Positions 20,501 to 21,322 of a stretch of DNA of 21,322 bases are shown here, piece by piece. The notes under the pieces are model-generated. The model had not been told where the DNA came from. It was given only the letters and a program-made list of their open reading frames with translations, and did no database searches. The DNA lies in IMG/VR virus record IMGVR_UViG_3300025138_000452, positions 1-21,322 of that record, one strand, 5' to 3'. Both the position numbers and the translations under genes were made by a program. Each line of letters begins with the position of its first letter. Within the stretch, counting starts at the first letter, position 1. This stretch comes from a virus.

Positions 20501-21322
20501 GTCTCAGTCTGTAGCAATAGGTAAAGAGGCTTTATTTACTCAAAACTTTACTACAGCTACCGCTTCTAACAACGTAGCAATTGGACATAACGCAGGATTT
20601 GCAACTACTACAGCGACAAACAACGTCTTTGTTGGAGCTTTTGCTGGCGATGCAGTGACCACGGGCGACAACCTTGTGGCGATTGGTAGAAACGCATTAA
20701 CCACAATGACCACTGGAACTGCAAATGTTGCGGTGGGAAATTTTTGTTTAAATTCGCTGACTACAGCTAGCTCTAATACGGCGGTGGGACAAAATTGTGG
20801 GGCCGATATAACCACTGGCGTACAAAACACACTTATGGGTGATCTCTGTGGTGACGCCTTAACTGACGCAGATTATAACGTAGCTGTGGGAGATGCAGCA
20901 TTAGGCGCTGATACACTAGGTAGTAGGTCTGTTGCTGTTGGTCAGGGAGCTTTGTCAACTCAAAACTTTACTACTGCTACAAATGTTGAAAACGTGGCGA
21001 TTGGTTATGATGCAGGAGTAGCAATCACAACTGGGTTCAAAAATACTATAGTCGGCGCTCTAGGATATGACAATTTACAAAATGGTGACAGAAATATTTC
21101 TATTGGTTACGACACTTCATCAAGTGGTGTTAACGACTCTCTTGCAATTCTTATTGGGGTTTCTATTACAAGCGGAGGAGCAGGTACAGCAAGGCTTGGT
21201 AACAGTGGAGGAACAGCAACACTAGGTCTAGATGGATCAGATACTTCATGGGCCGCTGCTTCAGACTCAAGGCTTAAAAAAGATGTAGAAAATTCTACTG
21301 TAGGATTAGAGTTTATTAAAGA
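17583..21322 (+). CDS. Tail fibre protein with YadA-like repeats and S74 chaperone (3' truncated)
   Basis: A frame open from ATG 17583 (SD AGGAG 17567-17571) to the window end gives at least 1246 residues. The N-terminal part (SFTDGDVITADLFNNEYDQL, then GHTHDGTAGEGGP) is a fibre attachment-like region with an HxH motif. Residues about 60-650 are Asp/Gly/Thr/Val-rich triple-helix-like repeats (DISGNLSVGGNLDVTGTIDF; NITIDGTEIDLSSG twice). From about residue 650 come NxAVGxxA units like the head repeats of YadA-type trimeric adhesins, organised in 72-residue super-repeats. The last visible residues, from about 1227 (SDSRLKKDVENSTVGLEFIK), are the start of an S74 intramolecular chaperone, which trimerises the fibre and cleaves itself off. 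It should bind the host receptor. Confidence 0.9.
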   Translation, partial: MGATYTRQSSFTDGDVITADLFNNEYDQLLAAFASSTGHTHDGTAGEGGPLANMLGHSITFGSGTAGTDVVITFDGETNDGVFKWMEDEDYFEFSDDVLIATTEKLQFRDTAIYINSSVDGQLDLVADTEIQIAATTIDINGLVDISGNLSVGGNLDVTGTIDFSDSNITNAGTMGLDSIFGDTDANTSITFSGSDVITIANAGTNQVTFNDGSIAPVTDSDVDLGTNSLRFKDAYIDSATVTGNVLAGGTVEPAGDTAAGDNAAIGYTSAEGLILTGQGSTNDITIKNDADADVITIATGTTVVGIPGSLDIEGAIDVNGTANLDVVDIDGAVDMASTLAVAGVVTANAGVVVDNITIDGTEIDLSSGDLTIDVAGNIEINADGGTVTFKDGGATLGTVTSAGFSGTSAGIVVNDNNANTNFPVVFHDESNGLLDDTGAFLYNPSTGTLTGTALDISGDIDVDGTSNLDIVDIDGAVNMATTALVTGVLTTTAATVFNGGFASNANSTVGGTLGVTGVVTANAGVVVDNITIDGTEIDLSSGSLTLDVAGDIILDSDDANWRFKDDGTSILEIGAGGGGGGPSLFSAISDADMIFKGNDGGSAITALTLDMSAAGAATFNSTVTSTGLIANTAGTSNFRAGVNAGDAIASNGNFNVCVGDEAGTAITTGDNNTAVGYAALATEDAHGNNTAIGWSTLKNLDAGAEGYNTAVGADAGRNVNTGTSNTLLGARSGDALTTGSLNVAVGMDALTTDRAGNRSTAIGLNALQQQNFSTSTLVYNTAVGYEAGKAVTTGVGNTLIGGLAGDALTDADFNVAIGKNALSTDTLGSFSTAVGINALETQNFTTATQTYNTAIGALAGGAVTTGTFNTLIGGKSGDAITSGDNNTAVGYSSLTTNTLSDRNVAMGNFALSALNHTTTTDAYNVGVGHSAGREITTGVENVLIGGLAGDALTDADFNVAIGHLALSSDTLGSQSVAIGKEALFTQNFTTATASNNVAIGHNAGFATTTATNNVFVGAFAGDAVTTGDNLVAIGRNALTTMTTGTANVAVGNFCLNSLTTASSNTAVGQNCGADITTGVQNTLMGDLCGDALTDADYNVAVGDAALGADTLGSRSVAVGQGALSTQNFTTATNVENVAIGYDAGVAITTGFKNTIVGALGYDNLQNGDRNISIGYDTSSSGVNDSLAILIGVSITSGGAGTARLGNSGGTATLGLDGSDTSWAAASDSRLKKDVENSTVGLEFIK
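18612..19168 (+). repeat. Direct-repeat pair in fibre stalk (35-nt exact copies)
   Basis: GGCGTAGTCACAGCCAACGC and the next 15 bases recur exactly at 18612-18646 and 19134-19168 (522-nt offset). Just upstream GACATTGATGGTGCTGTG recurs at 18567-18584 and 18999-19016 (432-nt offset), so the second copy carries a 90-nt (30-codon) insertion. The copies encode VVTANAGVVVDNITIDGTEI and NxDIDGAV. Confidence 0.85.
19704..21110 (+). repeat. 216-bp (72-aa) super-repeats in fibre, alternating types
   Basis: Equivalent codons begin at 19704, 19920, 20136, 20352, 20568, 20772 and 20988: spacing 216 nt except one unit of 204, the last unit degenerate. Units 19920, 20352 and 20772 share GDALTDADFNVAIG...DTLGS...TQNFTTAT. 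Units 19704, 20136 and 20568 are a second type (…TGDNNTAVG…), so the higher-order period is about 432 nt. Each unit has five NxAVG/NTLIG-like turns. Confidence 0.85.
21261..21322 (+). other. Start of S74 intramolecular chaperone domain (partial)
   Basis: SDSRLKKDVENSTVGLEFIK at the window end is the characteristic N-terminus of the S74 domain, whose S-D-S-R-L-K-K start includes the self-cleavage serine region. The catalytic Ser/Lys pair further into the domain lies outside the window. Confidence 0.8.

Noticed and set aside
19704-21110. CRISPR-like regular repeats
   Set aside because: Repeats are coding, 216 nt long, diverged and without spacers.

Overview
This window is a stretch of a tailed double-stranded DNA phage genome. 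Every supported gene is on the + strand, intergenic gaps are tiny and start/stop overlaps are frequent. The base composition is AT-rich, and the protein families (several small lysine-rich proteins, a terminase/portal/scaffold/capsid block, a repeat-rich tail fibre) look like those of uncultured marine phages. The P22-like portal plus two tail-hub proteins, with no tape measure or contractile sheath, suggests a short-tailed (podovirus-like) particle. A DUF1127-like gene hints at a proteobacterial, perhaps alphaproteobacterial, host; this is inference. No integrase, tRNA, CRISPR array, insertion sequence or phage RNA polymerase was seen.

Layout. (1) 1-438: the end of one unknown gene and a complete small beta-rich protein. 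(2) 460-1887: six small, mostly lysine-rich genes with strong overlaps, interrupted at 799-889 by the only clear gap of the left half. That gap carries a promoter-like sequence and a perfect 12-bp inverted repeat that covers the Shine-Dalgarno and start codon of a 46-aa DUF1127-like gene. (3) 1893-3500: a lysis cassette made of an EF-hand/two-helix membrane protein, a GTA-type holin-like protein, a spanin-like protein, a small cysteine-containing protein and an M15 peptidase endolysin. (4) 3513-6241: DNA packaging, with TerS-like, basic and HTH proteins and TerL. (5) 6252-12037: portal, a small gene overlapping it, and a 1171-aa putative ejection/internal virion protein. (6) 12112-14838: scaffold, major capsid protein and an alanine-rich putative decoration protein, with a structured 243-nt gap before the capsid gene and a hairpin after the decoration gene. 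(7) 14902-21322: two tail-hub proteins sharing an inserted module, then a tail fibre of at least 1246 residues, cut by the window end just inside its S74-type chaperone.

The genes form one late (lysis, packaging, morphogenesis) programme. Packaging genes feed the portal, scaffold and capsid make the shell, the hub proteins close it, and the fibre provides adsorption. Points that go beyond standard annotation are the hairpin-controlled DUF1127 gene, the EF-hand joined to a holin-like membrane pair, the alternating 72-residue repeats of the fibre, the module shared by the two hub proteins, and the structured capsid leader. The longest stretch without a gene is 12973-13215 (243 nt); there is no gene-free stretch above 300 bases.
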